Source: Dryocosmus kuriphilus (taxonomy: Eukaryota; Arthropoda; Insecta; Hymenoptera; Cynipidae). Taken from it: a stretch of 64,000 nucleotides of DNA. The notes beneath the pieces are model-generated. The model worked only from the letters and a program-made list of their open reading frames with translations, had not been told where the DNA came from and did no database searches. Below, in pieces: positions 35,429 to 46,439 of this stretch (position 1 is the first letter of the stretch; each line of letters begins with the position of its first letter). The position numbers and the translations under genes were made by a program. The stretch spans positions 135,792,730-135,856,729 of the forward strand of contig CM076196.1 of assembly GCA_038277395.1 (NCBI GenBank), read 5' to 3'.

Positions 35429-35730
35429 TGATCCCATATTTGAAACGAGATGCCCTCGCACACAAAGAAAGCTCTGTGCCCGTGTGAAAAGAGTGATGGT
35501 AACTTCTCCTCTTCTGAATATGAAAACACGAAGGCGCACGATTGCCAGTCAGGAACCTTCGGCGGTTTCTATTTATATCTCGCCGAGAAAGAAAATAAGA
35601 AATTTAAGAAATAAGAGATTAGAGGTTTTGCCTTTCGCGTGATTTTAATTTCTTGTATGAGTGGATTTTGAGGTTACGTTTTTCAGGTGTTTATAATAGT
35701 GATAATTTACATTAATATATACATACATAC

Positions 35731-35768
<38 letters not shown>

Positions 35769-36394
35769 TCTGTCGAAAAGTTATTCACACTTCTTAAATT
35801 TTTTTTAAAACTATTGATATATAAATATTTCCAGATAGATTTATAACATAAATATTTATCTATCTAGACAATTTTTTAATAATACATGCTCTTATCGGTA
35901 AAATGCATGTCGTCTTATTTCCCTTGAAAGACAGCATATAATTGAAAGTACAGAAGTTCCATGATCCACAATGAAAAACTGAACCTACATAAAAAATAAT
36001 TATATATATTTTATTATTTTATATTATATTTATATTTATTATTTTATGTATGTATATATGTTATATATGTTATATATATAATATTTGGTTACCTTTTTGT
36101 CAAATGTCATAACTTATTACACTTTGTTTCTTCCTTCGTGTAACAACGGTAATTTAGATTTTCTTTTAATAATTCACTTTTACAGTACCTAATAATATAG
36201 TGACATGATATGAATTTAAAAAAGTTAAACAATTTTCAAACAATAATATATATTTATAAAGAGTTTTCCTAATATTTGACTTAATTATTTACTTATTTTA
36301 TTCAATTACTGACCAAGAAAGGTATAAAACTTTAATTCAAACGTCATTAAGTAACCTCGAACTTAAATGTAGGTAAAATAACATAATGGTTTGT

Positions 36395-36443
<49 letters not shown>

Positions 36444-36762
36444 AATTAAATTTATATTTATTAATATAACCATATTAATATAACTATAAACAGTGGTTTT
36501 GTACAATAAACAGATTTAAATTTTCGCGCGTCAACTGCGATTACGATCGTCGAAGGTTCCCGACTGGCAATCGTGCGCCTTCGTGTTTTCATATTCAGAA
36601 GAGAAGAATATGAAAACGCGAAGGAGCACGATTGCCAGTCGGGAACCTTCGACGATCGTAATCGCAGTTGACGCGCGAAAATTTAAATCTGTTTATTGTA
36701 CAAAACCACTGTTTATGGTTATATGGTTTAATATGGTTATAATAATAAAATATAATTTCATA

Positions 36763-36836
<74 letters not shown>

Positions 36837-37169
36837 ACAAACCAATATGTTATTTTACCTATATTTAAGTTCGAGGTTACTTAATGACGTTTGAATTAAA
36901 GTTTTATACCTTTCTTGGTCAGTAATTGAATAAAATAAGTAAATAATTAAGTCAAATATTAGGAAAACTCTTTATAAATATATATTATTGTTTGAAAATT
37001 GTTTAACTTTTTTAAATTCATATCATGTCACTATATTATTAGGTACTGTAAAAGTGAATTATTAAAAGAAAATCTAAATTACCGTTGTTACACGAAGGAA
37101 GAAACAAAGTGTAATAAGTTATGACATTTGACAAAAAGATAACCAAATATTATATATATATATATATAT
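35429..37169. repeat. Left arm, centre and part of the right arm of a ~2.2-kb palindrome
   Basis: Symmetry centre at 36597-36605 (ttttcatattc | agaagagaa | gaatatgaaaa). 36083-36596 and 36606-37148 are inverted copies (atatttggttac... / ...gataaccaaatat). The outer blocks 35845-36030 and 35429-35640 find their inverted partners only beyond TE-B, at 42190-42410 and 42412-42641. A (TA)n tract lies inside each arm (36399-36440, 36768-36833), plus a ~200-bp insertion at 35640-35845 in the left arm. The outer block contains tataaatag/gaaaccgccgaa promoter-like sequence. Frames here, including the pair starting (M)FSYSEEEKLP, are mirrored and not credible genes. Confidence 0.9.
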
Positions 37170-37955
37170 GGGGCATTCTCCGTGAACCGGACGCCCCCCC
37201 GTCCCAGAGTAATTTTCATCCGATTGAGGTCTCTGAGATCTCAAATGAAAGCTAATGTTGTCTACTTTCGAAGGCCACTTGGCACTTTTTGATTCAGAAA
37301 AAAGTAAATCCAATATGGCGGCCGGAACTCGGAAAAACGCACGAACGGGGATGTTTTTCAGCCTCGTCCCAGAGTAATTTTCATCCAATGGAGGTCTTTG
37401 AGGTCTCAAATGAAAGCTGAGTTTGTGTACTTTCGAAAGCCACTTGGCACTTTTTGATTTGGAAAAAATAAATCCATAATGGCGGCCGGAACTCGGAAAA
37501 ACGCACGAACGTGGATGTTTTTCAACCGCGTCCCAGAGTACTTTTTATCCGATTGAGGTCTTTGAGATCTCAAATGAAAGCTAATGTTGTCTACTTTCGA
37601 AAGCCACTTGGCACTTTTTGATTTGGAAAAAATAAATCCAATATGGCGGCCGGACCTCGGAGAAACGCACGAACGTGGATGTTTTTCAGTCGCGTCCCAG
37701 AGTAATTTTCATCCGATGGAGGTCTTTGAGGTCTCAAATGAAAGCTGAGTTTGTCTACATTCGAAAGCCACTTGGCACTTTTTGATTTGGAAAAAATAAA
37801 TCCATAATGGCGGGCGGAACTAACTCGGAAAAACGCACGAACGTGGATGTTTTTCAGCCGCGTCCCAGAGTAATTTTCATCCGATTGAGGTCTTTGAGAT
37901 ATCAAATGAAAGCTAATGTTGTCTACTTTCGAAAGCCACTTGGCACTTTTTCGAC
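37170..37955 (+). repeat. TE-B left TIR with five ~164-bp tandem repeats
   Basis: The phrase gtcccagagtaattttcatc marks repeat starts at 37200, 37366, 37530, 37694 and 37862. Each unit continues with gaggtctttgagatctcaaa, ctactttcgaaagccacttg, a ccatatggcggccgg-type block, and gcacgaacgtggatgttttt. Regular spacing and strong conservation suggest transposase binding or repeated gene conversion between the ends. Confidence 0.92.
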
Positions 37956-38321
37956 CATGAAGAAATGAAGGTGAACAAAAGATGATTTAAAATAGAAAAT
38001 TTTGAAAGAATATTTATAATTCATTCAAAATATTCCACTTAGCTCGGAATTCTTTTGAACACTTACTTTAAAGGTTTGTCTCTCTTTCAGCATTACCAAA
38101 AGCTCACGACGTGGACGTAGAGAGATGATCGAGCTCCATGTTCTTTTTTTCGTTTTTTTTTGTTTTTCTTTCTTTTTTTTTGTTCTGTTTTTTGAAAATT
38201 TTTTATGTTTTGTATTTTGTATGATCTTTTTCAATCCCCCATTTTATTTGCATCTTCTCTTCATAATCTCTTTCCATTGTAACTAATGAAATATGTCAAT
38301 TATTGAATTATGCTAAACAGC

Positions 38322-40261
38322 TCAATCTTTAACAAGATTGACCTTGACTCCTTTAACAGCATTGGAATATCTTTTGATGATTAATTCTGATTTTTGATGC
38401 GCTATGAAGCCATGGTTTTTGAGAATCTGTGGAACGAGTAACGCTAATTCAAATCTTTTATTGAGTTTCCGAGTCATAGCATTGTGTTCTGCTTGCGTGT
38501 AACAGTAGATTTTTATCGTTTTGAAGTGTTCTTTGGCCCAGGTATACAGTCTCTCGAATGTCAAAAGTGGCACCTTCAATCCATGTGTGAGACTTGTTCT
38601 GTACGCTTCTCTCTTGAAGTTAGCTCCAATGCCATCGTAGTGGCTCTTCCCATGAGCTGTTGCACAACAATGCCATTCAGCATCGACACCAAAGTCTCCG
38701 CGTGATGTATCAAGTTGCAAATTTTATACTTGTTTTTAAAATTCTGTTTAGCACCATCGGTGTTATAAATAATTTTTTTTAAGCATCTTACTTTTCCTCT
38801 GATTTCTTCTATCAATTTCCTTTGGATCGTGGCAACTGCACAAGTATCGTGTTTGATGCTGTCAGATAAGAAAACGCAACTCTGGTGTTTAATCTCAGAT
38901 CCATCCCTATAATAGTAAATCACGGGGAAGACGGTGCATTGATTATTGTTGAAGTGGAAAGCCTGTGATGCGTTCTGAACCACATAAGAATAATTCTCTG
39001 AGAAGTCAAACATTACTAAGACTTCCCCATTGGATAAATTTTTCTTCTTCTCAGCGATAAAGTGTGACTGCTGCTTCGCTATGAATGAGTGTGGTTTTAA
39101 GACCGTCAATTTCTCACATAGACCTTCAATAAAATCAGAAGCATCAGAAGTAATTGTTTGTAAAGTTGATCTTTCCGTTACTGTCCAGTTATTATACTGT
39201 ACCTCTGAAATATTATTCTTCTGTAATGTATCAACAAGTTTAGGTGATAAATTGTCAAGTCCTGGACATTTTTCAAATTCATTTAGATAGCACTCAGGAC
39301 TTTGACTTTTGCAAACCATCATATTCAAGCAACTTTTATAATCATGAATGGGTTCTGCCCAGTCCTTGGTGAGTTTCTCTATATTGACCGCATCTAACAT
39401 TAGTTTACAATTCTCATGTATGGTACAAACGCAAACACTATGGGTGCCGCTTGCACCGGGTAAAATGCAATTTTTCGGACGAAGTTTAGCGAATTTGCTG
39501 AATCCAATCTTATTGTCTGGATTAGTTTCTTTATATGACGCATACAACTCTTTGAGTCCCAAAAACAACAGACGTCTTTGAACAAGAGTACGTTTCCCAT
39601 TTAAAACAACAGACTGGACATCTTTCATTCCTGGCATCATGCGACTATTCTGGTCATCCCTGTAGAATTCAGTAACTTTCTTCACCAAATCCGGAGATAA
39701 AGTTCTACCACTCCTCGGAGCTATATCTGGAAAAATTCCTGAGACTGATTTGAGGTCTCTAGCTTTCTTTGCCAATCGCCTAGATGCCCCAAATTCAGAA
39801 GCTACTTTATTTACACTCCACGAAGCAGGAGCTACTGTTAATATCTGGATTCTCATAGGATCACTGACTGCTAAACTATGAAATTTATCCTTTAACCCTT
39901 GCAATAACTCCTCTAATTCCATTTCACGAGTAGATATACTCTCACAATCAGTTTCGTTTCGTAAACTGATAGACAAATCTTGAGATTTCGCAGAGTTATC
40001 AGGGTTATTCGCAGGGTTGCATAGGTTATCGCTATGAATACTTTCATTCCGGTCACACACCGAAATATCTGTATCGAGGGAACTTTTGAGTCTCTTCCTA
40101 CAACTTCCACATACTTTACAGTTCTCAGATAAATCTGATCTTAAGTCCAAAATAGACTTGGTAATATTGCGCAAATCTTTTCCAACGTGACCGGCATTAC
40201 CGGAGTCTTTAAAAGGATTGATACACCTATCTGAATGACGGGAAATTGGTAATTTTGACAT
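38322..40261 (-). pseudogene. TE-B transposase, one frameshift from intact
   Basis: Start chosen at ATG 40261 (MSKLPISRHSDRC...), which aligns with the TE-A start; the frame is open for 41 more codons upstream but without homology. Features in order: a Cys-rich N-terminus (RCINPF near residue 12; CKVCGSCRK near 55), a Ser/Asn-rich linker, a helical SWSVNKVASEFGASRRLAKK block that looks DNA-binding, KFAKLRPKNCILPGASGTHS, CVCTIHENCKLM, then VMFDFSENYSYVV, YNTDGAKQNFKNKYK and, after a one-base deletion near 38700, DFGVDAEWHC, AHGKSHYDGIGANFKREAY and a C-terminus ending at 38322. The Asp residues of DFSENY and TDGA, with an acidic residue of the HYDGIG...KRE block, are the likely catalytic triad. 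It shares this whole architecture with TE-A. I tentatively place it with Sola2-type transposases from memory. Confidence 0.82.
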
Positions 40262-40394
40262 GATGGTACTACAAAGAAGTATGAAAAAAACCGATATACA
40301 ATGTAAATTATTTTTAAAGCGTGGATGTGTGCGAGTCAGACCCACGCGCCATATGGCGCATCCCGGCGGCGTACGGTATAACACAATGTTAAAA

Positions 40395-41340
40395 TGTTCA
40401 AAAATTCAAGAATACGGTGAAATTCAGTGAAAACTCGATAAAAGGGTTTTTTGTGGTCGCTGATTATGAATCTGGAATTAGATTTGGAAAATTCATCCAC
40501 CAGGGGCGGGTATACCCTCAAAACATCCCAATTTTCGGAAATTCAACAATACGGTGAAATTTTGTGTGTCATCGCCAAAACAAGTAAAGTGACCAAACAA
40601 ATGAATGCTTACACGTACTATGAACAAACATACGAAAATCGAGAAACGCAGTAAATTTTCCGAGAAATATACCAAATCCTTTATTGATATTCTGAAAACA
40701 AAGTGAATAATCATAAAAGAGTTCGATTATCGAAAGAAGAAAACACTACATTCGATCAATTTTTTTAACGAAAAAACAAAGCGGAGAATGAAGTGAACGT
40801 CGTCGCCAAAATAGCTGAAGTGACCAAACAAATGAATGCTTACACGTACTATGAAGAAACATACGAACATCGACAAACAATTTTCGGAAATTCAATAATA
40901 CGGTGACATTCTGTGAAAACTTGATATAGGGGGTATTCGGGATCGCTGATTACGAATCTGGAGTTAGATTTGGAAAAGTCATCCCCCAGGGGTAAATATA
41001 CACCCCCCAAAACAACCCAGTTTTTGGGGACAATGAGAGGCTTTTGGGGCACGAATTTGCAAAATCTAATAGCAGATTCGTCATCAGCGACCCCGAAAAT
41101 TCCCCGAGCTGTGTTTTCACCGATTTTCGTGATCACCAAAAAACTGAGGCGTTTTGGAGCTTTTTGGGGCATGGAGAGGCTTTCGGGGCACGAATTTGCA
41201 AAATCTAATAGCAAAATCGTCATCAGCAGCCCCGAAAGCTCCCCGAGTCGCGTTTTCATTGATTTTTGTGATTACCGAAAACTTATACAAAAATTTATGC
41301 GCCATATGACGTCATCCCGGTGGTCTAAAGGTTAAAGTTT
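40395..41340. repeat. TE-B internal direct repeats
   Basis: A ~230-bp segment (ttcaacaatacggtgaaatt, gtcgctgattatgaatctgg, aaacaaatgaatgcttacac) occurs at about 40395-40640 and again at 40795-41000. A second pair of ~137 bp (gaggctttYggggcacgaat, tcgtcatcagc) sits at about 41035-41170 and 41172-41305. The GTCGCTGATTA core also occurs in the TE-A TIRs, the only obvious non-coding similarity between the two elements. Confidence 0.7.
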
Positions 41341-41354
41341 GATTTTGGATTCCA

Positions 41355-42152
41355 TTTTTTCCTGGTCGAAAAAGAGCCAAGTGGCTTTCGAAAGTAGATA
41401 ACCCTCGCTCTCATTTGAGAAATTTAAAGACCTCAATCGGATGAAAATTACTCTGGGACGCGGCTGAAAAACATCCACGTTCGTTCGTTTTTCCGAGTTC
41501 CGGCCGCCATATTGGATTTATTTTTTCCAAATCAAAAAGTGCCAAGTAGCTTTCGAAAGTAGACAACATTAGCTTTCATTTGAGATCTCAAAGACCTCAA
41601 TCTGATGAAAATTACTCTGGGAAGCGGCTGAAAAACATCCACGTTCGTGCGTTTTTCCGAGTTCCGGCCGCCATATTGGATTTGGATTTATTTTTTCCAA
41701 ATCAAAAAGTCCCAAGTGGCTTTCGAAAGCAGAATACATTAGCTTTCATTTGAGATCTCAAAGACCTCAATCGGATGAAAATTACTCTGGGACGAGGCTG
41801 AAAATCATCCACGTTCGTGCGTTTTCCGAGTTCCGGCCGCCATATTGGATTTATTTTTTCCAAATCAAAAAGTACCAAGTATTTTTCGAAAGTAGACAAC
41901 ATTAGCTTTCATTTGAGATCTCAAATACCTCAATCGGATGAAAATTACTCTGGGGCGAGGCTGAAAAACATCCACGTTCGTGCGTTTCTCCGAGTTCCAG
42001 CCGCCATATTGGATTTATTTTTTCCAAATCAAAAATTGCCAAACAGCTTTCGAAAGTAGACAACATTAGCTTTCATTTGACATCTCAAAGACCCCAATCG
42101 GATGAAAATTACTCTGGGACGGGGGTGGTGTCCGGTTCACGGAGAATGCCCC
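41355..42152 (-). repeat. TE-B right TIR with five ~164-bp tandem repeats
   Basis: Inverted partner of 37170-37955; ctctggga marks occur at about 41451, 41615, 41785, 41948 and 42111. It ends ccggttcacggagaatgcccc against (TA)n. Confidence 0.92.
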
Positions 42153-42191
<39 letters not shown>

Positions 42192-42641
42192 AACGTATAT
42201 ACATACATGAAATAACAAATATAATATAAAATAATAAAATATATATAATTACTTTTTATGTAGGTTCAGTTTTTCATTGTGGATCATGGAACTTCTGTAC
42301 TTTCAATTATATGCTGTCTTTCAAGGGAAATAAGACGACATGCATTTTACCGATAAGAACATGTATTATTAAAAAATTGTCTAGATAAATAAATATTTAT
42401 GTTATAAATCTATAGTAAATCGCGCGAAAGGCAAAACCTCTAATCTTACATTTCTTCAATTTCTTATTTTCTTTCTCGGCGAGATATAAATAGAAACCGC
42501 CGAAAGTTCCCGACTGGCAATCGTGCGCCTTCGTGCTTTCATATTCAGAAGAGGAGAAGTTACCACTACTCTTTTCACACAGGCATAGAGCTTTCTTTGT
42601 GTGCGAGGGCATCTCGTTTCAAATATGGGATCACTGCACTG
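42153..42641. repeat. Outer right arm of the ~2.2-kb palindrome
   Basis: 42190-42410 is the reverse complement of 35845-36030 and its flank (aggttcagtttttcattgtg, gatcatggaacttctgtact), and 42412-42641 of 35429-35640 (gcgcgaaaggcaaaacctct, tttctcggcgagatataaat, catctcgtttcaaatatggg). Separated from the rest of the arm by TE-B. Confidence 0.9.
42490..42535 (+). promoter_or_regulatory. TATA-containing promoter-like module
   Basis: gatataaatagaaaccgccg followed by aaagttcccgactggcaatc. The same module occurs inverted at about 35545-35590, at the palindrome centre (36550-36590 and inverted 36612-36655, without the TATA part), and in the LTR1 5' LTR at about 23615-23670. TATA plus a conserved downstream stretch fits an LTR core promoter and start site. 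Confidence 0.45.
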
Positions 42642-43090
42642 TAGGGATGGGTAAATCGATTCCGATTCTTTCGAAGAATCGATTCTTGGTGGCTCAGAAT
42701 CGATTTTCTAGAAACGAGGTTAGACTGTCGGGAATCGATCCCTGAATCGATTCCCCCAGTCGATTCTTCGATTCTTTCCTATAAATCCAAAATTCTGTCA
42801 AAAACAGGGACGACCCACGGACGCGTAGCAGCTTCCAACTAAGTACTAACTACTGCTAACTGCACTGCATTGCTAGTTAGATAGTGCTTAGTAGTTGTTT
42901 CCTTTTGGCTTTTACCTACAACCAGAGATTAGTAGGGAGATTAGCAGACTAATGGAATAAGAGAATGTGAAAAACTTGCGCTGATAAATGCGCCCTCTTG
43001 GCGGATGCCTCTAAGAGTTACTTTGAAGGTGCACGTTGCGCGTCGGTAATTGATGAAAGTTGCAATTTACAAAAATGATTTACCATCCTA
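42642..43090. repeat. Transposon-end-like repeat, inverted copy near 63.1-63.8 kb
   Basis: Starts agggatgggtaaatcgattc, followed by many overlapping gaatcgattc phrases, the style of hAT-type terminal and subterminal repeats. 42935-42970 (agagattagtagggagatta, gcagactaatg) matches the reverse complement of about 63218-63260. No transposase lies nearby. Confidence 0.5.
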
Positions 43091-44645
43091 GTTTCTACTC
43101 GAGCAGTTACCATTAGCACCAGATTAGAACAAACTGCATACTGCACGCTTATTTACTACCAGAATATTAAATATTTAGTACTAAATTCATGTCTAAATCA
43201 TGTCTATAAGTTATAGTTGGTCTTCAATATTTATTATATGTAATAATTATTACATCGTATAGGCATTATCAATTTATATGCATGCACTGTACATTATTTA
43301 TGAATTATATCATTTTTTTATTAAAATGACATAATTAAAAAAGAGCGAAATTATAATCATAGAAAATAGTTTGAAATATTAATTTAATTTACATATCCAG
43401 CAAATACAGGTATTACATTTTTATATAATTATACTCAGAAAAAACGACTCAAAGACAAGAAGAAAAGAATAATTTTACTTTTCTGAAATAATTGAATAAA
43501 TATTTAAATAATTAAAAAGCAGTTTCTTTATTTATATTTTTGATTTTATAAAAAATTACACAATTCCTTTCAATTGAATATATACATTACAAGAATATTA
43601 ATGATTTCATAAACAAAGCAAGATATGAAACTAAAAGAAGAAAACATATTTGTAAATATTCTAAAGAAGAATTAATTTTTGTTTCTTCATAGGCGACCTA
43701 ATTCAGATTGCATGACGGAACGCTCGACTACAAAAGAAGGACAGCAGACACACAGGGCCACGTGAAGGGTATTAAACTATACGGGAACATTTGACCACAC
43801 GCGTATTAAAAATAAGAAAGATTAAATGCCATTTACAGGAGAACGATCAAGCATAAATAAAAAAAAAGAAGACAGGCCAGATGAATAGTAAAAAAGGCGA
43901 GGACGCCACAACGAAAATAATCTTATGCTTCTGTGATAGAAATCGGCAAACGTATGGGCCACTAATAAGTACATTAATATGTGGATTGCCTCTTCGTTGG
44001 ACCGTGGGAGCACAAAAACTAGTCCATGAATATTTATTCAACTTCTGCCAGCAAAGGAAAAAAAATAAACTCGAAGATCAATGTAACCAGACTTTTGGCA
44101 GGTGTCGTTGGAACTTTTCTAGTATAGTATTTCGCTTTGGTTTTTCGAAAACATAATGTTTAAACCTTATATTAGTATTTGAAACAATATTGCAAAAAGC
44201 GAGTTTCTTTTGTTAGGCCTATTTCTTAGGAATATTATTTCATCCGTGACTTCTCCCTCGTATTTGCGCAATTTCCAAAACGAATGATATTTTTGTGTTT
44301 GTCCAAATGTGGTCGTTCTTTACTCTTGCAGTTAAATATATTTTTTTTAATTTCTAAGAATTTGCTAATTCACTAAAAAAAAAACCTGGTTAAGTTAACT
44401 AGCATTCTGGTTAAATATATTTGAACAAGAATTTTTCGTGCGTCACAGTTAAATTTTGGACGTTAAAAAGGAATTTGAATTTTGATTAATTGTAAGTATA
44501 ATTTCTTCATTTGTTATATTGAGCTCCGTTTTTCGATTCGGTAAATTTATTGGAAAAATCGGTATTTCACGTAAATGTAACGATTGTTTGTTTAAAACTG
44601 ACTTATAATAGTACATTGTGTTCGGCTTCAACGTTCACACAGTAA
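43091..44645. other. AT-rich region, no gene recognised
   Basis: 43690-44120 is less AT-rich and carries a 91-codon plus frame (43881-44156) without recognisable domains. ctgccagcaaaggaaaaaaa (about 44047) recurs exactly at about 46397, hinting at a shared repeat. Nothing else supportable. Confidence 0.35.
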
Positions 44646-45030
44646 TTTACGCGACGAAATTTCGATTTCTCGCGTCATTCATGGGAAATAACGAGCAGAG
44701 AGGGACCGGTCAAAAAAGCAATTTTTACAATTTGTGAATGTCGATTGAGTCTGCTTTGGTACGAAAGAGTAAGCCACGAAGTAAGCGCACTTGTTACGAG
44801 AAAGAAAGTGGGAGAGACAGAGAGCGTGAGAATAGATTCTGTTCTACTACCTTTTCTGACGAAATTGACTCGTCGAAAGATGCCCACTGCGCATGACGAC
44901 GCGTACGGCAAACGAATTTTTCCCCGATATGCTATGCAGGACCCCCCACCACAAGCGTTTTTACTCGATATGGCAATGCATCACGCGCTTCCCAGAATGG
45001 CGCGAGAAACGGAATTTCGTCGCGTAAAAG
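44646..45030. mobile_element. MITE-like element, ~385 bp
   Basis: The left end TTTACGCGACGAAATTTCGA and the right end (reverse complement TTTACGCGACGAAATTCCGT) form ~40-bp TIRs continuing through tttctcgcgYcattc and tgggaa. Target duplication is unclear, perhaps TTA or TAA. The 102-codon frame at 44745-45053 runs through the right TIR and is probably accidental. Confidence 0.75.
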
Positions 45031-45937
45031 AAATTAAAATATCAGGGCCTTGAAATCTATAATGTTAGAGAAGTGAAAATAATTAGGGCGAATTAGGGGT
45101 AGAAATTCACAACTCTTTTATCGCACGGAAAAAATATATATATATATATGTGTATCGAAAAATATTTGTTAGGAGGGTTGGGTGCAATACTTTAAAAAGT
45201 ATTCGTATTTCATGCATGTAAAAAATGCCAGTAAAACTTAAAAAAATTAATATTTATTTTTCCCTTATATCTTCTTTTTGCAAAAGCGTGAATACATTTT
45301 AGGAAATTGGAAAAACAATATTTTAATTTTTTCCCCAAACTTAGAAAACATGTTAAAAAAACTGTCGACAAACCTTGGAATTTAAAATTGAGGTAATTAA
45401 AAAGTTACATATAAAGATTTATGTTCATATAATACCTTATTTATTACATTATAGTATGTATTTTTTCAGACGATTATTTGTAAATAATGAAATAAGGTAA
45501 GGGGAAGGCCAGATAGTGTGCTTTCATTTCGATTAATAATTGCAGTAAAGAAAAAGCAGGACCTCAAAACTATAATTGTGAAATTTCTAGGTCGCAATAT
45601 TTGGCCAGTTTCGAGAAAAACGACTTTATTTTCCATGAAAATTTAATTCTAATTGCAAGTGCAATTGCCGTCAAAATAAATTTAACATCGTTAAATATTA
45701 TTACTGTGCTGAATTTTTTGGTAATTTACATTTACATTTTTCTTTTTTATATCCTATTCAAAACTTGGTTTTGTGTTTACATTCTCATTTTAAAATATTT
45801 ATTCAAATGACGAAAATATTATTTCTGTGTTATTGTATGTTATGTTAATGTTATTTTTCTTCCTCTTGTTAGTTAATATTTAAGTTAAATTAGGTTAATA
45901 TAGTAAATTATGAAACGTGAAGAGTATTTAAAGTTAA
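45031..45937. other. AT-rich spacer
   Basis: No gene seen. There is a short (TA)n at about 45135-45150. Confidence 0.35.
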
Positions 45938-46130
45938 AAAATCTGCCCGCTTCGGGGGCAGATTCTCATGGCGCGCTTCGCGCAAAGTATGAGGGCGCTT
46001 AGGGCGCGCGTCTGTTGGTACTCGCGCTTCGCGCTCGATAGGTTATTTACCTCGCGCTACGCGCTCGGTGTTTATGGATCGTATAAACCTTTAAATTAAA
46101 AATTACAAAAGAAATTATTTGCAGTGATTC
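45938..46130. repeat. GC hairpin cluster, inverted copy at 48300-48460
   Basis: Contains nested short palindromes such as ctgcccgcttcgggggcag, gcgcgcttcgcgc, ctcgcgcttcgcgctcga and ctcgcgctacgcgctcg. The same sequence appears reversed at 48300-48460, including the flank cggtgtttatggatcgtata. Single hairpins of this type also edge R153 copies at 2334, 46485, 49665 and 49845. Confidence 0.75.
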
Positions 46131-46430
46131 AAATTTCAAGGGGCAGTTGTGACAAATGTGAGTATATAATGTGAAAGCCTGACATAGGCAACCCTAATTT
46201 CACACGACGACGACATGAGCATAGCAGACTCACAGGGGCAACTCTCCGGCAATTCCACCCACGCGAAAGCGAAAGCTAAGTGGAACGGTGGCCTGAAATA
46301 TAAAAAAGGCAGACCGCCCACGAAAAAGGATCTAGTTTGTGAAGGACATCGAACCGGAGTTCAAATCTTCTTGACCTAGTCCTGGAGAAGTCCACTCTGC
46401 CAGCAAAGGAAAAAAACTAAGTTATTATAC
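46131..46430. other. GC-richer insert between hairpin cluster and R153
   Basis: This ~300-bp segment is absent from the inverted copy at 48.3 kb. It includes ccggagttcaaatcttc (about 46355), weakly B-box-like, and the 20-mer ctgccagcaaaggaaaaaaa shared with 44047. It may be a SINE or small insert. The 61-codon minus frame has no features. Confidence 0.35.
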
Positions 46431-46439
46431 AGACCGGTT

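Larger units (their letters stand above)
37170..42152 (-). mobile_element. TE-B: DNA transposon related to TE-A, near-intact (4983 bp)
   Basis: The ends GGGGCATTCTCCGTGAACCG and (reverse complement of the right end) GGGGCATTCTCCGTGAACCG are identical and lie directly in (TA)n on both sides. TIRs of ~785 bp consist of tandem ~164-bp subterminal repeats, about five at each end. The transposase is on the minus strand with a single frameshift. Termini, target and protein match TE-A while the TIR interiors are largely different, so the two are separate families of one lineage. It inserted into the right arm of the 35.4-42.6 kb palindrome. Confidence 0.88.
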
